DNA of 64,000 nt from Rhodobacterales bacterium HKCCSP123 (GCA_015689745.1 WVSO01000009.1:1-64000); one strand, 5' to 3'. Shown: positions 17,123-26,749, counted from the stretch's first letter. Notes: generated from the letters alone by a model not told the origin. A program made the numbers and translations.

Positions 17123-18655
17123 TTGAGCGAAAGCGTCATGAGCGACGAGGACAATGAGCACGAGCCGCTGTCAGCCGAGGCCGAGGCTTATATCGAACGG
17201 TACGAGAGGCGCCTGGACCAAGGGCTTGGGCAGTTTCCATTTCCGGACGACGACCCACCCTTCACGAACCTCACCGACCCTCGAGCGCACTACACCGTTG
17301 AGGACATTGGCGAGGTCTCCTGGATCGTCTCGTCCTGGTTCGTGAAGAAGGCAAACTACTACCACGACGTCACCAACCTGCAGGTGAAATACCAGCCCCA
17401 CGACGTCAAACAGGTGATCGTCCATCGCATGCGCGAGGTCTTCCCAAAGTGGAAGCCATCAGAGCAGCTCTGGCGTGACTTCTTCAAGCTCCTCCTCGAC
17501 CCGCCAGTGGACAAGCTGCACCCGGAGAAGAGCATCCCGGTGTGGTCAGGGAAGCGTGTGTGCGTTCCGGCGAACCCGCAGCGGGTATTCTTTCGAGACG
17601 GAACCGCGACGGTGAACATCTGGGAGGAACCTGCCTATCGGCGGGCGAGCGCCAAGCCGGACACAGCTTTCGACACGTTCCTCGCCTATGTGATCCCCCG
17701 CGAGACCGAGCGGGAGGTCTTCCTCAACTGGCTTGCCTGGACGCTCCAGAATGAGGGCAAGAAACCCTCCTGGGCGATCATGCTCTACTCCGACAAGCAA
17801 GGGACCGGGAAATCCACCCTCGCGGATGTTCTCAAGGCGCTCTTCGGGGAACAGAACACAGGGCGCACGAATGGGGTGGGCAAGCTCGTCGGGCGCTTCA
17901 ACAAGGAGATCCTCGAGAACAAGCTCGTGATCGTCGAGGAGGTGGAGGTTCGGCGCGGATCGCCTCAGGCCAACAGCATCAAGAGCCTCATCACGGAGGA
18001 CAGCACGATGGTCGAGGCAAAGGGGCTACCCGCCTATGTCGAGCAGATCTACTGCGCCTTCGTCATGACCACGAACCATCTACCCCTATGGCTCGAGGCC
18101 TCCGATCGTCGCTTCTACATCCTGGACTTCGACCACCAGGGTTATACGAACGGCGGACAGGATTATGACACCTTCACAGCCATTGTCGCCAAGGTGAAGC
18201 GACAGATCGAGGACCCTGAACGCCTGAAGGGCATCTATGAGAGCCTGATAGCACGCGAGGTGCCCAAAGACTTCGGCGACAAGCTGGATATCCAGCGGTA
18301 CCGAACGGACATCATGGCCCAGTTGCAGGACCTATCGCCGGACGTGGCGGAACAGGTCATTGCAGAAGCTCTTGCCGAACGTAACATCGTCTTCATACCG
18401 GTCGAGCTCGCGCATCGGGTCATGGACAAGTTCGCGCGTCGGGAGATCAACGCCCAAACGCATCTGTTCACGCGACTTGGGTGGAAGAAGAAGAAGTTTG
18501 CATGGGATGGCGGACCTCAGAAGTACGCCTGGTACAAGGAAGTCGACCGCCGATACCCAGCAGGGCGCGGCAAGATCTGGTCCGGTCATAACTGGGATGA
18601 CATGGCGGCTCAGGTCAAAAAGCTGAACAGCTTCCTCCAGGAAGAGAGACCCTAG
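17123..18655 (+). CDS. DUF5906-type primase-helicase ATPase
   Basis: The 510-residue protein carries a helicase core of the superfamily-3 type found in DUF5906/NrS-1-polymerase-like proteins of phages and plasmids: Walker A GTGKST with K230, a Walker B strand LVIVEEVEV (about 268-276), and a sensor/Arg-finger region MTTNHLPLWL...DRRFY. No primase catalytic domain is obvious in the N-terminal 180 residues, so it may be the helicase half only. Start: TTG at 17123 has an AAGGG ribosome site seven bases upstream; ATG at 17138 is the alternative. It opens the module ending at 21392 and likely serves replication of the element. Confidence 0.82.
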   Translation: MSESVMSDEDNEHEPLSAEAEAYIERYERRLDQGLGQFPFPDDDPPFTNLTDPRAHYTVEDIGEVSWIVSSWFVKKANYYHDVTNLQVKYQPHDVKQVIVHRMREVFPKWKPSEQLWRDFFKLLLDPPVDKLHPEKSIPVWSGKRVCVPANPQRVFFRDGTATVNIWEEPAYRRASAKPDTAFDTFLAYVIPRETEREVFLNWLAWTLQNEGKKPSWAIMLYSDKQGTGKSTLADVLKALFGEQNTGRTNGVGKLVGRFNKEILENKLVIVEEVEVRRGSPQANSIKSLITEDSTMVEAKGLPAYVEQIYCAFVMTTNHLPLWLEASDRRFYILDFDHQGYTNGGQDYDTFTAIVAKVKRQIEDPERLKGIYESLIAREVPKDFGDKLDIQRYRTDIMAQLQDLSPDVAEQVIAEALAERNIVFIPVELAHRVMDKFARREINAQTHLFTRLGWKKKKFAWDGGPQKYAWYKEVDRRYPAGRGKIWSGHNWDDMAAQVKKLNSFLQEERP

Positions 18656-18657
18656 CT

Positions 18658-19290
18658 GTGAGCGCTCCCGTGCGGACAGCGGAGGACGAGGCTCTGGTCC
18701 AGGCGTGGATGGCGGAGGCAGAGACGAAGCTGCGAGCCTGGGCGCCAAGCCCGCTGAGTGACCTCCTCACAACGGACCGACGCCGCGCGTATCAATCGCT
18801 GATCGAGGATCCCGACGGCTCCCTGGAGTTCCTGAAGGGTTGCCTCTCGCGCGCCAAGGTGCGCCCTGCCCTCCCCTACCATATCCAGAACATCGAAGCG
18901 CCCGGCGGCTGTTGGGAGCTTGGCACGCAGATTGCACCGGGCAGGACACGGGTCACAGGCGAAGAGGGTGACGCGTTCACGACCTACACCTACCGCCTCG
19001 TCTTCATCCTGACCCGCGCGCTGGTGCTCGACGAGGACGATCATGTTCGGCACCTGTGCAACAACCGTGCCTGCATCCGGCCGGACCATCTCGAAGTAGG
19101 CTCAGCCCAACAGAACAGACAGGACGAGGAACGGCGTCGGTATGCGGGGAACTCCCCACAAGGCCGCGGTCAAACCCTGGAAGCTCACGTTCCAAAAGCA
19201 TTGCAACTCCGGCCAGACCCTTACGTTCCAGAGCCACTTGCACGCGACGAACAGGCTGGCCCCGCGAAGAAGCCGAAGTCCAAACCATAA
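18658..19290 (+). CDS. HNH endonuclease-like protein
   Basis: The 210-residue product starts with GTG two bases after the primase-helicase stop. Its centre has the phage-type HNH signature HLCNNRACIRPDHL (about 130-145), with the cysteines and histidines expected of a zinc-bound beta-beta-alpha metal finger. The N-terminal part is helical and the C-terminus basic. HNH proteins near replication genes of mobile elements nick or cut DNA. Tight spacing implies the same transcript as the helicase. Confidence 0.75.
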   Translation: MSAPVRTAEDEALVQAWMAEAETKLRAWAPSPLSDLLTTDRRRAYQSLIEDPDGSLEFLKGCLSRAKVRPALPYHIQNIEAPGGCWELGTQIAPGRTRVTGEEGDAFTTYTYRLVFILTRALVLDEDDHVRHLCNNRACIRPDHLEVGSAQQNRQDEERRRYAGNSPQGRGQTLEAHVPKALQLRPDPYVPEPLARDEQAGPAKKPKSKP

Positions 19291-19414
19291 GTGGTTTTGG
19301 CACTGGCTACTTGTCTACTTGGCTAGTTTGGACACTCACGTCGCCCGCGCAGCCCACGAAAACTGAGAAAAGACAGGCATCTATAGAAGACATCCGTCAA
19401 TAGGAGACATTCTG

Positions 19415-19660
19415 ATGCTGTCTACATTCTGGCTCCTCGCCCTCCTGGGTGGGGGGCTTCGCCTTGTCATGGGCCTACTGCTTCGGCGGTACACCCGATA
19501 CCGCCTCTCGATCTCGCAGCCGGTGGCCGGTGTCCTGATCATCCTGGCGGGGCTGCCGGGCTACGTGAGCCCCATCAGCTTCCCTATCCCTCTGAGCCTG
19601 ACGCTTGGCTTCCTTGGCGTGGATCTCATGATGCAACGCGTCGGGAGGGCTGGGGAATGA
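19415..19660 (+). CDS. small membrane protein of the mobile module
   Basis: The 81-residue protein has two or three hydrophobic segments and a basic loop (RRYTRYR). A TAGGAG ribosome site precedes the ATG. Its stop overlaps the next start (ATGA). Family unknown. Confidence 0.6.
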   Translation: MLSTFWLLALLGGGLRLVMGLLLRRYTRYRLSISQPVAGVLIILAGLPGYVSPISFPIPLSLTLGFLGVDLMMQRVGRAGE

Positions 19661-19872
19661 CCAGGCCACTTGATGAGACTGAGCCTCTGGAGATCCATCC
19701 AGGGGATGTCGTGGTGATCGACGCCTTCGATGACGTCCCGGAACACCTCTTCCAAGTCGAGGAGGTCCACGAGGACTGTGTCACCGGTATTGCCCTCTCG
19801 GGGCCTCTCTCTGGCTGCTACGGTGAGCCAGAGCGCGAGATGATCCTTCGGGTTCTCTCGGCGGACAGCTGA
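19657..19872 (+). CDS. small acidic cytoplasmic protein of the mobile module
   Basis: The 71-residue product is acidic with a predicted small beta-barrel pattern (GDVVVID...FQVEEV...CVTGIAL). It is coupled to the membrane protein upstream by a four-base overlap. No family recognised. Confidence 0.6.
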   Translation: MTRPLDETEPLEIHPGDVVVIDAFDDVPEHLFQVEEVHEDCVTGIALSGPLSGCYGEPEREMILRVLSADS

Positions 19873-19992
19873 GCCTGTCGCACAAGGATCAACCCGGCAG
19901 GGTTCATGCTTAACGAAGCACCTGCCTGATCCGTAACGAAAACTCCCTCAAATCCACCGAAACCGGGGCCGCTGCCCCAGTCAGGAGATCTC

Positions 19993-21207
19993 ATGTCGTC
20001 ACACATGAGCTACGCCCAGTTGCGTCATCGCACCTGGGTCTATCGTCGTACCTTCCCGAGAGATGTCCAACCGCTCCTGGGAACCGCGCTCAAGCGCTCC
20101 CTCAAAACCGGAGATGTCCGGGAGGCCAGGGCGCGGATTGCGCAGCTGAATGCCACCTTCGAGGAGATGGTGTCCGAGGCGCGCACTCGGATTGCCTCGG
20201 GCTACTACGGCAGATTGGACGAGGATGGACAGACGCTCCGCCTTCCCGTCGCTCTGCCACAGTTCCAACGCCGTCTGCGGCTGCTGGGCCAGGACAATGT
20301 GGGGGATCTGGCCAATCTGTTCCTGGAGCATCGGTCCACGGTCTTACGCCCCGAGACCTTCCAGGCTTTGCGTCATGCCCTGGGTCTCTTCGTATCGGCC
20401 TATGGGCAGCAGGCGATTGGGTCGCTGTCCAAGGCAGAGGGCAGAGCCTACCTGAGCCTTCTCGCCTCGCTTCCTGCTCGGGGGGCGAGAACGGGCGCGG
20501 GACAGCGTCTCTCTGGAACAACCCAAGCCCGCCTCTGGGGTGTCGTTCGGCAGTTCCTCTCCTGGGCCGTGACCGAAAGCTATCTGGCGCGTGATCCGTT
20601 CGAGGGCATCCCTGCCCCGAGGTTCTCTCATGCCTCCTACTCGGTCATGGAGGATGGAGAGGTCGCCACCCTGCTACAGTGCGGTCATCCCCTTCTGCGG
20701 CCTCTCCTGCTGCTCTGCTTGCTCTCTGGGCTTCGCTCCGGGGAAGCAACAGGGCTCCTCGTGGAGGACGTCATCCGGAAGGAGGGCAATCTCGGAGTGT
20801 TCCTCGCCGTCCGAGAGAATGGGCGTCGCTCGCTGAAGTCCAAGGCGGCGGAACGGGAGGTGCCTCTCCACGGGCTGCTCGAACGCCATCTGCTGCCCAC
20901 GCTACCGACATCGGGTCCCCTCTTTCCGGATCTCTTTGTCGATCGGGTCGTGAAGCTCTTCGCACGTGACAGGGCACGTCTCGGACTCAAGCGGCCGGGG
21001 CTTGTGTTCCACTCCACGAGGAAGTGGTTCACCACCCAATGTGAGCGGGCAGGTGTTCCAGAGCACTTCACTGCCTCCCTGGTCGGGCATCAGTCGGCAC
21101 GCTCTGCCAATCGTCTGACCTACGGGCTCTACTCGGCTGGGATCTCCGACAGGCAGAAGCGGGAGATCATCGATCAGATCACCCTCCCAGAGGGGATCGA
21201 GCTGTGA
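19993..21207 (+). CDS. second tyrosine recombinase
   Basis: The 404-residue protein is a phage-type integrase with N-terminal core-binding helices and a C-terminal catalytic domain showing the Arg in SGLRSGEA, HSTR (His and Arg of box II), GHQS and a following Tyr in the LTYGLY segment. It differs clearly in sequence from the integrase at 1266. It lies at the end of the helicase/HNH module rather than at an island end, so the module could be a smaller element that inserted into, or fused with, the island. Its stop overlaps the GTG of the next gene. Confidence 0.9.
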   Translation: MSSHMSYAQLRHRTWVYRRTFPRDVQPLLGTALKRSLKTGDVREARARIAQLNATFEEMVSEARTRIASGYYGRLDEDGQTLRLPVALPQFQRRLRLLGQDNVGDLANLFLEHRSTVLRPETFQALRHALGLFVSAYGQQAIGSLSKAEGRAYLSLLASLPARGARTGAGQRLSGTTQARLWGVVRQFLSWAVTESYLARDPFEGIPAPRFSHASYSVMEDGEVATLLQCGHPLLRPLLLLCLLSGLRSGEATGLLVEDVIRKEGNLGVFLAVRENGRRSLKSKAAEREVPLHGLLERHLLPTLPTSGPLFPDLFVDRVVKLFARDRARLGLKRPGLVFHSTRKWFTTQCERAGVPEHFTASLVGHQSARSANRLTYGLYSAGISDRQKREIIDQITLPEGIEL

Positions 21208-21392
21208 GGGATCGCACCCCGTTCCCAGACATCGAGGCCTTCGAGGAGCGCGCTGCCATTGCCGAGTATGATGGCGGCCTCTCCCGTCAGGCGGCCGAGG
21301 ACTTCGCGGCGCGCTGCCAGGGCTTCCGCTCTGCTGAGCATTATTGGGAGGTGCTCGCCTCCTACGTCCTCAACAAGAGCTTCGAGGGCTGA
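21204..21392 (+). CDS. small protein coupled to the second recombinase
   Basis: The 62-residue protein starts with GTG inside a GTGA overlap with the recombinase stop. The pattern EAFEERAAIAEYDGGLSRQAAEDFA resembles short helical proteins often seen on alphaproteobacterial plasmids and phages. Size and position would suit an excisionase or accessory factor, but no helix-turn-helix is evident, so this is only a guess. Confidence 0.65.
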   Translation: MRDRTPFPDIEAFEERAAIAEYDGGLSRQAAEDFAARCQGFRSAEHYWEVLASYVLNKSFEG

Positions 21393-21420
21393 CCGCCCAA
21401 TCGATCCTCACCAACACTCC

Positions 21421-21477
21421 CCCGTCCGGTGCCCCTCAGGGGGTGTCGGGCGGGGGGCAGTCTTTCTATTTTTTTTG
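21421..21477 (+). terminator. rho-independent terminator after the mobile module
   Basis: Bases 21421-21435 pair with 21440-21454 over 15 positions with some G-U pairs around a short loop. A T-rich run with TATTTTTTTT follows at 21461-21477. It lies 29 bp after the last module gene and should end the transcript from 17123. Confidence 0.8.
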
Positions 21478-21772
21478 CCATCAGGCGCCTCATGGAGTGC
21501 CTCAGTCCTGCACCTCACACTTGCTGGACCAAAACGCCACCGCGAAATGCGTCTGCTCTGGGCGCCAAAGCAGGCAGGGCGTCGTGCGTAGCTGAGGACC
21601 GGTAGGCGGACGAAGCTGCCATCGCTCTGCATTAAGGATTCCCACGGATGTTTAGTGAGATCTGCTTGCGCTGGGTGTCGGCTTCGGCGGCAAGATAATG
21701 ACTCATGTCAATGCAAGGTGATTAACTACCGCTATTATTTCTTCTGTATTCATTTTGAGGGAGGAGAGCCAA

Positions 21773-22213
21773 ATGTTCGAACGCTTCAGAAACATTGGGG
21801 CAGCTAGTGCGTTGGGTGCCATCATCCTTATGCCTGTTGCCTCGCTAGCCGATACAGCTGCCGATGAGGCCGCCATACGAGAGATTTGGTCGGCTTACAG
21901 CGCAGCGCGTGTGGCAGGGGATGCAGAGGCTTGGCTTGGACTGTGGGACACCGACGGTATTCGGATGCCACCGGGCGTTCCTGCCGTAGACTATGCCACG
22001 TTCGCTCCTGGGACGCCGGAACGCTTTGCAGATGCGCCAGACTCGATGAACATCATGGCCGAGGAAGTGGTGGTTGCAGGTGATTGGGCGTATTCGCGCG
22101 GCACATTCACAGTCAACGATGCCGTTGAGGGCAAGTTCTTGACGATCTTCCGGAGACAGGATGATGGGTCTTGGCGCATCTTCCGCGATGCGTTCAATTT
22201 CAACTCGGAATAG
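21773..22213 (+). CDS. secreted SnoaL/NTF2-like (DUF4440) protein
   Basis: The start at 21773 follows a GGGAGGAGAG ribosome site and gives 146 residues. A signal peptide (about 1-25, ending SLAD) is followed by one NTF2-like cone domain: EAAIREIWSAYSAA helix, AWLGLWDTDGIRMPPG, and the C-terminal strands FLTIFRRQDDGSWRIFRDAFN. Members include ketosteroid-isomerase-like enzymes and binding proteins; the substrate is not predictable. Expressed alone after the mobile module. Confidence 0.85.
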   Translation: MFERFRNIGAASALGAIILMPVASLADTAADEAAIREIWSAYSAARVAGDAEAWLGLWDTDGIRMPPGVPAVDYATFAPGTPERFADAPDSMNIMAEEVVVAGDWAYSRGTFTVNDAVEGKFLTIFRRQDDGSWRIFRDAFNFNSE

Positions 22214-22501
22214 TCCGATCACGCACGTGCGCTTGGTGCTTGCGGGGTCCACTCAGCCATCTGATCTCAGCTGATCATGCAAATGACGGTCAATGCAGGT
22301 GGTAGGGCGTCGCTCCAAGCCGGGCATCGCAAAAATAATGAACGGCGGTTTCGTTCAGAAACTGCCGTGCCTATCGGTTGCATTCAGCGACAGGGTTGCG
22401 GACAGAGCCCTCATTACTCGTTTGTTCCCCATCAATGACGCGGGGGCCGCTGCTTGTGAGTGTCAGCCAAATTGGCAGCAGCTTGGCGCAGGAGAATGCT
22501 G

Positions 22502-23431
22502 GTGCGAACCCTACGACCATTTCCTGTGGCGGGCATCCTGCAACGACGTGACTTCCTCACCGGCGCGGCAGCAGCCGCGTTTGCCGCACCAAGGTTTGCG
22601 TTTGCTCAAACTAGTCTTCAACAGCGGCTTGCGGGCGGCATGCCACCGCTGGTGATCGCCCATCGGGCCAGAGTAGGGAGGGCCCCATCAAACTCGCTTG
22701 CTGGCATCCAGAACGCGATTGATGCCGGGATCGACATGGTGGAGGTCGATGTGCAGGTCACGCGCGGAGGTGATCATATCCTCATGCATGATCCAACGCT
22801 CAGCACGACCACGAATGTCAGAGACGTATTCCCGGACGGGGCGCCAAGTCTAGAAACGGGAGACCCCGCTGCCCGCCGTCACTTGATTGCCGACTACACG
22901 CCCGGAGACATCTCGCAACTGCGGCTCAATGATCGAGAAGGTGGAGTACATCGCATTCCAACGCTAAGGGATGCACTCGATCTGGCAGAGAACAACCTCT
23001 TGATGATCCTCGACCTGAAGATCTGGAACAAAGACACCTTGGTGCCGTTGCTCCAAAGTCGGCCGACAGAGAACTTGTTGCTGTTCACCACGGCAAGTGA
23101 GAGCCAGTTGCTGGAGACCGCCGAGGCGACCGGCATTGGCGTCTTCATCGACCTGGAAGAGTTCACATCGACGGGCCGGGCCTTTGACCGGTCTGTCGAC
23201 CGATATGCATCTCGGCTGAAGATGGTGAGTGTGGGGCCCGACCAGTTCACACCGGAAGTTCGCGAGAGAGCCGAAGAGCACGAGGTGGCCGTGTGCATCA
23301 ATGGGTTCTCGCTCGATGATGCTGCACAACTTGGATCGGATTACAGTCCTTGGGCGAGAGCTTTGGCGGTCGGCGCTGACGCCTACATGACACGCTTGCC
23401 GATGGTGGTGCAGGACCTCTTGCGGCGATAG
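22502..23431 (+). CDS. Tat-exported glycerophosphodiester phosphodiesterase family protein
   Basis: The protein begins with a Tat signal (QRRDFL, then an alanine-rich helix) and continues as a GDPD TIM barrel: IAHR at the first strand, MVEVDVQ for the ExD metal pair, and LMHDPTL for the HD motif. The usual PENT segment reads PSNS, so that Glu is lost, but the core HR-ExD-HD set is complete and activity is plausible. Start choice: GTG at 22502 has GGAGA seven bases upstream; ATG 22496 and GTG 22460 are in frame. A degenerate paralog is at 54639. Confidence 0.8.
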   Translation: MRTLRPFPVAGILQRRDFLTGAAAAAFAAPRFAFAQTSLQQRLAGGMPPLVIAHRARVGRAPSNSLAGIQNAIDAGIDMVEVDVQVTRGGDHILMHDPTLSTTTNVRDVFPDGAPSLETGDPAARRHLIADYTPGDISQLRLNDREGGVHRIPTLRDALDLAENNLLMILDLKIWNKDTLVPLLQSRPTENLLLFTTASESQLLETAEATGIGVFIDLEEFTSTGRAFDRSVDRYASRLKMVSVGPDQFTPEVRERAEEHEVAVCINGFSLDDAAQLGSDYSPWARALAVGADAYMTRLPMVVQDLLRR

Positions 23432-23559
23432 ATTTTGGCTGGCCGCTTCCGGGCATATCTGAACCGGTTAGGCTGAAGGTCCGCTGCTGCATAGAGCAGC
23501 CGTCGTCATCGGCGGCCGAGATCGGCGGCTACGCGGACAAAACGGCTATCTGGGCGATG

Positions 23560-23961
23560 CTATCTCGAAGAGTTCGATCTTGCGAAGACGCTTACGAGAA
23601 ACGCCGTCGACATTCCGAACCCCAGGATACCGGCGAATGCAGCCATCGCACCTAGGATACGTGACCCAGAGCCGAGAGTAAGATCTCCGTATCCGACAGT
23701 CGTGTATGTCACCAGAGTGAAGTAGAAGGCATCGGAAAACACTGCCAGCGCAGGGACGATGATCCACAGAGCCAAGGCCCAAAGCGCAATCTGAAGTAGG
23801 TGTATCGAGACAATCACAGCGAGCAAGCGAGCAATCCGAGCAGTTCCGAGCGACTCCGTTTCTTGCGCGACGTTCGATAGCCTAACCAGGCTAGCAAGCT
23901 GCAAGAATGCCGCGACAAGGAATAGGCCTGTGCCTACTAGGACTTGAAGAGCTAGATTCAT
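23560..23961 (-). CDS. two-helix potassium channel
   Basis: The ATG at 23961 gives 133 residues (GTG at 23976 adds five). It has a hydrophobic N-terminal helix, further helices, a pore loop with the K+ selectivity filter TTVGYGD and a last helix, the layout of Ion_trans_2 channels. No cytoplasmic regulatory (RCK) domain is attached. Convergent with the GDPD gene. Confidence 0.85.
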   Translation of the reverse strand: MNLALQVLVGTGLFLVAAFLQLASLVRLSNVAQETESLGTARIARLLAVIVSIHLLQIALWALALWIIVPALAVFSDAFYFTLVTYTTVGYGDLTLGSGSRILGAMAAFAGILGFGMSTAFLVSVFARSNSSR

Positions 23962-24282
23962 TCCCAGTTGCTCCACTCAAAACCGAAGGCGTTGCCGCTG
24001 CTGGTCAAATTGTATCAGAACGGCCCCCGGAGCCGAGTTCAGTGAAGCATGCCGCATATCAAGTTGGCCACCCTCAAGACTGGCTTTCATGGCGCCTTGG
24101 TCACTAGTTGGGTAATCGCCGTAGCCGCTATGATTGTGGGCTGTACCTGAGAGCAGACTCAGATAAGCAACGCAGCCCGATTTTTTCTCCGGTGTGCATG
24201 ACCTCGTTCGGCACCTGCCAGATCCCATTCAAGGGAGGAGCCCCCTGATCCAGAGGGCGCGGGCCTGAACTAATTTGAAAGA
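23962..24282. other. about 320 bp between divergent genes, nothing recognised
   Basis: It should hold the promoters of the channel gene and of the small genes at 24283 and 24525, but no clear motif was seen. Confidence 0.4.
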
Positions 24283-24510
24283 ATGACCGGGCGGGACTGG
24301 CTCGAGGTGTATTTCCGCGCCTTGGAGGAAGCCGGAGGGCAGCTTGTCTTGTCAGAGGTCGAACCGGAGGCCTTGGAAACGCTGAGGTCAAAGGGCTTCA
24401 CCCCCGAGGTGCTTGTCGCCTATCTTAGGCAGACCGTTGCGCTTGCGGCGACAGAAGAGGCGCTCGTGTTTGCACGCAACTCGACCGGCGCTCCGATGCC
24501 GGTCCCCTAA
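24283..24510 (+). CDS. small protein of unknown function
   Basis: The 75-residue protein is soluble and mostly helical (WLEVYFRALEEAGG, PEVLVAYLRQTVALAATEEALVFA). The ribosome site is weak. It reads toward a small membrane protein 14 bp downstream, which supports a real gene pair. Confidence 0.5.
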   Translation: MTGRDWLEVYFRALEEAGGQLVLSEVEPEALETLRSKGFTPEVLVAYLRQTVALAATEEALVFARNSTGAPMPVP

Positions 24511-24524
24511 GGCGAAAGGACCTT

Positions 24525-24713
24525 ATGATGCATTTCGACCTTGCGCATGCGCTCGTAGCAGGGCTGCTGATTGTCGCCGTGATCTACGGCATGGAGCGGG
24601 CCGGCCTCTACGTGCGGCATAAGGATGGCGGCCCGCGCTGGAGCTGGCCACTTTTTGGAGCGGTCTTTGTGGTCATGTTGGTCTTCAATATTCTCTGGCC
24701 GTTTGTCCACTAG
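24525..24713 (+). CDS. small membrane protein, two helices
   Basis: The 62-residue protein has two transmembrane stretches with a short loop containing RHKDGGPRWSW. An AAAGGA ribosome site precedes the start. Family unknown; it is probably co-transcribed with 24283. Confidence 0.6.
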   Translation: MMHFDLAHALVAGLLIVAVIYGMERAGLYVRHKDGGPRWSWPLFGAVFVVMLVFNILWPFVH

Positions 24714-24783
24714 GCCGCTGCCGGTCGACGGCCGGGCCGCTGCGTCAATGCGCAATGCACCGACCGGGACTTAGTAGGGTGCC

Positions 24784-26322
24784 ATGCTAAAGCGTATCAT
24801 CAGATTCGCCGCGCTTGCCGGGGCATCATTCCTGGGGCTCTACATGCTCTCACTCTCCAGCTGCACCTTCGTGCCTTTCGACGCAGAGAGGGACGTGACC
24901 CGGGCCCTTTCCGGCGAAGGCACTTACGCCGCGGAGTTCGCAACGCGGCTCGCGGCCGGGCGTGATGGTGATGCCGGGTTCGTTCCCTTGCTCAGCGGGA
25001 GGGATGCGCTCGGGGCAAGGCTGCGGATGATCGAGGCCGCCGAGCGTTCGATCGACCTGCAGACCTTCCTAATCAAACCGGACGCGGCCGGCACGCTGGT
25101 ATGGCTTGAACTGTACGAGGCCGCCGAACGCGGCGTCCGGATCAGGCTGCTGTTCGACGATGTGTTCACAACGGCCCGCGATAATCAGATCGCCACACTG
25201 GATGCCCATCCGAATGTCGAGATCCGGGTCTTCAACCCGCTGTCGCGGAACAGCACGACGGCGATGAACTTCGTCTTGGACTTCGCCCGGGTGAACCGAC
25301 GCATGCACAACAAGGCCATGGTGGTTGACGGATCCCTTGCCATCATCGGAGGGCGCAACATCGCCGATGAGTACTACCAGATCGGAACGGATCACGAGTT
25401 TGCCGATTTCGATATGCTGGTGACCGGACCTGTGACCAGCGAAGTCTCGGACGCGTTTGACCTTTATTGGAACGATCGATGGTCGGTGCCACTTGAACAC
25501 CTCGCAACGGCCGACGCCGCACCGCTGGAGGACGTGGCCACCCGGTTCCGCAACCAGTCCGAGACAGAATTATTCTCGATCTATTCTGGAGCGATCTCGT
25601 CTACGTTCCTTCAATCCGTGGCGGACGGGTCCGTACCGGCCCATGAAGGAGCTGGACGTATCGTCGTCGATCATCCTGACAAACTGCGGTCCAGACCGGG
25701 GCACGGGCCTGCCGCCGTCGCCCAAGCCTTCTACGACACTCTCGAGGCGGCCCGCGACGACATCCTGATCATGACACCCTACTTCGTGCCGCAGCAGGCC
25801 ATTGCGGACCTGCTTATGACACAGGCGGAACAAGGGGTACGGGTCAGGATCGTGACGAACTCCCTGGCATCCACCAATCACGCCTATGTCCACGGCGGCT
25901 ACTCAGGTTACAGATCGCGCCTTCTGTCTGCTGGTGTCGAGTTTCTAGAAGTGCGTGCCGATGCTCCGGCCTTGGTAACCGGGCACTCAACACCGCTGAC
26001 CATGCACACCAAGCTCGCGGTCATTGACGGGCGGACCATCTTTACCGGATCCACGAACGTGGACCCAAGGTCCTTCCGGCTCAACACCGAAATCGCGATG
26101 GTGATCCAGAGCCCGAGCATTGGCCAAAATATACTATCGCGTATTGATGCTCTTGCGCCGGACTACGCCTTCGAGGTCCGTCAGGGCCAGGATGGCGACC
26201 TGCTTTGGTACTACACTGGGGACGCGGGGCCAGAGACCTTCAACGCAGAACCCGGCGCCCGTTTTCTGGATCGCGTACTCTCGAGGGTCACTGGATGGCT
26301 TCCCGTTGAAGGGCAGCTCTAG
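24784..26322 (+). CDS. phospholipase D / cardiolipin synthase-like lipoprotein
   Basis: The 512-residue protein has an N-terminal lipoprotein-type signal (LSLSSC, Cys about 27) and two PLD domains, each with an HKD motif: HNKAMVVD followed by GGRN, and HTKLAVID followed by GSTN. The paired motifs form one active site that moves or cleaves phosphatidyl groups through a phosphohistidine. Length and layout fit the ClsC/YmdC branch. Likely role: cardiolipin synthesis or phospholipid turnover on the periplasmic side. The 70 bp upstream hold its own promoter region. Confidence 0.88.
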   Translation: MLKRIIRFAALAGASFLGLYMLSLSSCTFVPFDAERDVTRALSGEGTYAAEFATRLAAGRDGDAGFVPLLSGRDALGARLRMIEAAERSIDLQTFLIKPDAAGTLVWLELYEAAERGVRIRLLFDDVFTTARDNQIATLDAHPNVEIRVFNPLSRNSTTAMNFVLDFARVNRRMHNKAMVVDGSLAIIGGRNIADEYYQIGTDHEFADFDMLVTGPVTSEVSDAFDLYWNDRWSVPLEHLATADAAPLEDVATRFRNQSETELFSIYSGAISSTFLQSVADGSVPAHEGAGRIVVDHPDKLRSRPGHGPAAVAQAFYDTLEAARDDILIMTPYFVPQQAIADLLMTQAEQGVRVRIVTNSLASTNHAYVHGGYSGYRSRLLSAGVEFLEVRADAPALVTGHSTPLTMHTKLAVIDGRTIFTGSTNVDPRSFRLNTEIAMVIQSPSIGQNILSRIDALAPDYAFEVRQGQDGDLLWYYTGDAGPETFNAEPGARFLDRVLSRVTGWLPVEGQL

Positions 26323-26749
26323 CTGGCTAGCCGGCCATGTCAGTCATCCACCTTAAAAAATCCTGCCAGTCTTAATACGGATTCCGCAGGCAGGGGCCTT
26401 CATGCGACGTACGAAAAGACAGGCTACATTCAGCACCAGCGGCCGCACTTTATCTGCAACGCATCTCATTACTACCATGTCTTTGTTGCTGCCCGCTGCA
26501 GCATTCTAAACCTTCCACATCCCTGCAGACCCAAGCTAGTGTCTGTGTCATTTCACAAGACGACCTTGTTGGAGTGGAGCGCCCTTCCTGCCGGGGCCTC
26601 GACTCAAATCTACCGGCAGTATTCAGGCGCGGCGGCGTGATCGCCCGAGACGAAACCCATGGACCTCGTAGAGGTGCTCCACTTCATACCCTTGCCAAAA
26701 CAGGCGCCAAGTGTTGCTTTATGTCATGGCAATGGCATGAGGAAACCCA
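26323..26749. other. 427 bp without a gene
   Basis: An imperfect inverted repeat CCTGCC...GGCAGG follows the phospholipase gene and may act as a terminator. The rest should hold the promoter of the hydrolase at 26750. No transposase remnant or RNA gene was recognised. Confidence 0.4.
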
